Source of the DNA: Candidatus Peribacteria bacterium
GTDB taxonomy: Bacteria; Patescibacteriota; Gracilibacteria; UBA1369; GCA-2718715
Direction: 5' to 3'
Length of the DNA stretch: 31,261 nucleotides
NCBI GenBank assembly: GCA_943349385.1
Contig: CALQZM010000001.1
Coordinates: 1-31,261, forward strand
Part shown: positions 28,620-31,261 of the stretch, piece by piece
Layout: every line of letters begins with the position of its first letter
How positions within the stretch are numbered: position 1 is the stretch's first letter
Made by a program: the position numbers and the translations under genes
Notes under the pieces: generated by a model
What the model saw: the letters and a program-made list of their open reading frames with translations, nothing else
What the model was told of the DNA's origin: nothing
Database searches by the model: none

Positions 28620-31261
28620 TTAAATATTTATAAGAATGCTTTTGGCGATAATTTTCTTGGTAATTGGATCTCGTAAAACAGCATAGATTATATCACCTTT
28701 TCGATAAGTTGCAGTAAACTCGAATCTAAAATTACATGGACAGGTTAAGCATGCAGACTGCTCAATATATAATCCCGCTAAATTAGGGACCTTTTTTCGA
28801 GCATCTGGATCAAATTGAGTCACCGTCCCATTTGCACTATTTCCGGTTGTGAGACCATTTAATATATCTCCATTAGGATCTTTACAATTTTTAATATTTA
28901 AAACTCTATAAGCTATGATTGCGAACTCCTCACGGTCTATTTGTTTAGTTGGATTACTTGCTTCAGCTTTAGTTAAAATATAGTTTTGTTTTGGAGCAAT
29001 TCCAGAATTAATATACGGAGTTAAATTTTGAGCGGTCTCAATATATGGAGCGTACCATACTTGATTTTTTTCGATCTTAATATCTTTGAGTGAAATAACT
29101 TTTGTTAACTGCAAGGCTTCTAAGATTACTTTTGTTGCTTCAGCTAAAGTGATTGACTTAGTAGGTTTAAAGGGTGGCAACTTAGATACTTTGTCTAACT
29201 CACCTTGGTATCCAGTAAATAATTTTTGTAGTTTAGTTTCTTTAGTAATTGCATAGTACCAGTCTAGATTTTGACTAAATAAAATATCGCTAAATACGTT
29301 CGGCCTTAAATAACTTTCAGGACGAGGTTCTATACATAAAATCTCAAGCATAATTTTGGCATATTCAGCTCGATTAATTAATCTGGATGGTTCAAAGTAA
29401 CGTTGTCCATCTCTTAATATTCCCTCGACTACACCCAATTTTTGTAGATAATTAATCTCATCAAAACTTGAGTCCGAAACACTAAGGTCTCTAAATCCAC
29501 TTGTTATTGTAGTTGCGGGAACGGTTCTAGTTGTAACAGTTGGGGCTTGCCACTGAACTTCATTAGCTCCAAATGGAATTATAAAACTGATTGCTTTTTT
29601 ACTATTAGAATAAAGCTCAAACCACTGATACTGACGTAAATCAGTTAAGGGTTGTAATTTTATTTGGAGACTTGGATCAGTAATTTTGATTCCACCATTG
29701 GTATCAATAATGGCTAGTTCATTTGAGTTTTGTAGGATTTTTAGTCCACCTGGATAAGCTAGATCGCCGCCTGGAATTTGAGTTAAAGTAATATTATCGG
29801 TTGGAATTTCATCGAATACTAGGACTTGGTTTAAATCTTTGATGGCAGCATTCGCTGGTTTTGCTGTAGCTATTTTAACATCTTGATTAGCGTCAGCTTG
29901 CTTGGTAATAACTGTAATTTGTTCATTACCTTTTAATAGTTTTAGTTGAGTAGGCTGGCCTGGTGCATTGGTAGTTAAAATTTCAATAGCAGCTTGGGTC
30001 GATAAAGTTTTAATACTTCCAGTTTCATAATTCATTTCAGCTAGCGGATTATTGTCTTTATCTTTAACTACTAAGTTTGGCGAATTATTATATTCTGAGT
30101 ACTCAAACTCTTGATTTTCCGTATCGAGTTCTGCAATGATTTCTGGTTGTCCATCTCGTTCTCGAATTATTTCTACCGATAAGTCATTTCGAGTTGTACC
30201 TATGTTTCCAAATAAACTGTCCCCATCAAATTCTAAATCTAAAGTTGGTGAAACTATTTTTATTTTCATTTCAAAGGTTGAGGCATTTAAGGCTTCATCA
30301 ATTGCATTTGCAGCGATACGATAATTACCTGGCGTTACGAATCCGAGTAACTGATATTTAAAGGCAACTCCGCCTGTACCTACTAAGTCTCTATCATTTT
30401 TTGAGTTTCCATCAGCGTCTTTATCAAGTGATAAATTTGTATCTAAATAAAAATCTTCGATATTAGTGCCAGAATCCTTAATTTCGGTAAAATCTAGATT
30501 AACTGGATTATATAAGACTTCGGTAATTTCTGAGCTAAAATCTGGTCCAAAATTTGGAGCTTGTTTATCTTTGCAAATATTTGGGGTAATCGGTAATGAA
30601 TTTTGTAATACGCTAATTACACCATCTGTAATAGTGCTGATTGTGGCTCGGTAATTTTGGTTTGGTAGTTCGATTGCCAGGTTTTGACTGAATGAATTTC
30701 TTACAAATAATTTACCGAATCCATCATTGTTCACTCTTTCTGATTGGTTGAATAGATTTACTTCTTCGAATCCTGCTGCAACAGAATCTGTTCCTAATCC
30801 GTTAACTATGTATCGATTAAATTTATTAGTTTGGTTTAAACTCGCATGATAAATATCGATTATTGTTACTTTATTTTTTAATTGTTTTGGTAAAATAAAT
30901 ACTGCTTTCTTGTTATCTGTACTTACAATTAGAGGTGAAGTAGCAACAGTATTTACATCTACAACATTCGCAAAATCCTCAAAATTATAAATTGAAATTC
31001 GGTTAGTTAAAGGATTAATTAAGTCAGCAGTTTCAGTTTGATTTTGCTTGAAATAAACCTCAGTTCCTCGTGAATATATTACGTCTTGATCATCATCATT
31101 ATCGAAATCTAATAGATTGACAGTCGTTGGCAAATAATTTTCGGCAGAGTAATTTACAATTTTTTCAGCTCGCTGGCTTTCAGCAGTAATATAATAAATT
31201 CCTGATTCTGGACTAAAGGTAGCCTGATTTGCAGTTTCTTGTAATTCGATATTTAAATCTA
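28620..31261 (-). CDS. Large SLH-domain surface protein, N-terminus beyond the window
   Basis: The frame is open to the end of the window, so the N-terminus and signal peptide are missing. Translation continues past the TTG at 31133 without a stop. An FG-GAP/VCBS-like segment (VNLLDFDNDDDQDVIYSRG, about 31055-31125) suggests a beta-propeller or beta-sandwich edge. A later region has an Asp-rich calcium-type segment (SLDKDADGNSKNDRD, near 30420) and Ig-like beta segments (TPGNYRIAANAIDEALNAST). Three S-layer-homology repeats follow at about 29500-29300 (FRDLSVSDSSF, VVEGILRDG, FEPSRLINRAEYAKIM), 29270-29110 and 29060-28900 (IDREEFAIIAYRVL). A short tail carries CLTCPC. SLH repeats bind wall polymers, so the protein is likely tethered to the envelope and exposed. 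It is the first visible gene of the operon. Confidence 0.88.
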   Translation of the reverse strand, partial: DLNIELQETANQATFSPESGIYYITAESQRAEKIVNYSAENYLPTTVNLLDFDNDDDQDVIYSRGTEVYFKQNQTETADLINPLTNRISIYNFEDFANVVDVNTVATSPLIVSTDNKKAVFILPKQLKNKVTIIDIYHASLNQTNKFNRYIVNGLGTDSVAAGFEEVNLFNQSERVNNDGFGKLFVRNSFSQNLAIELPNQNYRATISTITDGVISVLQNSLPITPNICKDKQAPNFGPDFSSEITEVLYNPVNLDFTEIKDSGTNIEDFYLDTNLSLDKDADGNSKNDRDLVGTGGVAFKYQLLGFVTPGNYRIAANAIDEALNASTFEMKIKIVSPTLDLEFDGDSLFGNIGTTRNDLSVEIIRERDGQPEIIAELDTENQEFEYSEYNNSPNLVVKDKDNNPLAEMNYETGSIKTLSTQAAIEILTTNAPGQPTQLKLLKGNEQITVITKQADANQDVKIATAKPANAAIKDLNQVLVFDEIPTDNITLTQIPGGDLAYPGGLKILQNSNELAIIDTNGGIKITDPSLQIKLQPLTDLRQYQWFELYSNSKKAISFIIPFGANEVQWQAPTVTTRTVPATTITSGFRDLSVSDSSFDEINYLQKLGVVEGILRDGQRYFEPSRLINRAEYAKIMLEILCIEPRPESYLRPNVFSDILFSQNLDWYYAITKETKLQKLFTGYQGELDKVSKLPPFKPTKSITLAEATKVILEALQLTKVISLKDIKIEKNQVWYAPYIETAQNLTPYINSGIAPKQNYILTKAEASNPTKQIDREEFAIIAYRVLNIKNCKDPNGDILNGLTTGNSANGTVTQFDPDARKKVPNLAGLYIEQSACLTCPCNFRFEFTATYRKGDIIYAVLRDPITKKIIAKSILINI

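Noticed and set aside
1..31261. Recoding of TGA as glycine, as in Gracilibacteria
   Set aside because: All core proteins read through at full length with standard stops and no internal TGA.

Overview
The window is about 31 kb of AT-rich bacterial chromosome that reads with the standard code in long, tightly packed genes. The signs point to a Patescibacteria/CPR-type bacterium: compact intergenic gaps, many small secreted or membrane proteins without clear relatives, few Shine-Dalgarno sites, short predicted 5' leaders and a reduced set of household genes. This placement is inference, because no rRNA or other decisive marker lies in the window. Of the 29 stop codons I assigned, 24 are TAA, 4 TAG and only 1 TGA.

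Layout. Positions 1-4852 hold the 3' part of a eukaryote-type histidyl-tRNA synthetase, a repeat-rich membrane-anchored SH3-like protein with a near-consensus promoter, enolase, and a metallo-beta-lactamase-fold protein without its zinc ligands. Positions 4867-9730 hold tRNA-Arg(CCT), a polytopic membrane protein, a CorA transporter and the rpsO-pnp pair, each with a strong terminator. Positions 9850-18396, all on the minus strand, hold a small anchored protein, two tandem PurP-family ATP-grasp proteins (formate-dependent AICAR formylation, typical of archaea), uppP, a 524-residue protein of unknown function, a full-length bifunctional purH, yidD and a LysM/M23 peptidase. Positions 18606-23045 are a cell-envelope block: a LemA-like protein, an O-antigen-ligase-type protein, murG, ftsW and lspA, with unusual overlaps. 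Positions 23278-24601 hold a slipin/SPFH protein and two very small genes, a helix-turn-helix protein and a zinc ribbon.

Positions 24660-31261 are the most unusual part: a minus-strand operon with overlapping or nearly touching genes. Its first visible gene encodes a large surface protein, cut by the window edge, with an FG-GAP/VCBS-like stretch, calcium-binding-like Asp-rich segments and three S-layer-homology repeats. Four smaller secreted proteins follow. They look unrelated at first, but all end in Gln-Cys one to three residues before the stop. Three share an internal Cys-hydrophobic-x-(Ile/Val)-Glu motif and the fourth has a weaker version. I read them as a diverged paralogous family that probably works with the SLH protein at the cell surface; I cannot name it as any described system.

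Together the envelope genes cover lipid-carrier recycling (UppP), lipid II formation (MurG), septal peptidoglycan polymerisation (FtsW), wall cleavage (M23), glycan ligation, lipoprotein maturation (LspA) and membrane insertion (YidD). PurP and PurH together cover AICAR to IMP. I see no CRISPR array, insertion sequence, integrase or rRNA.
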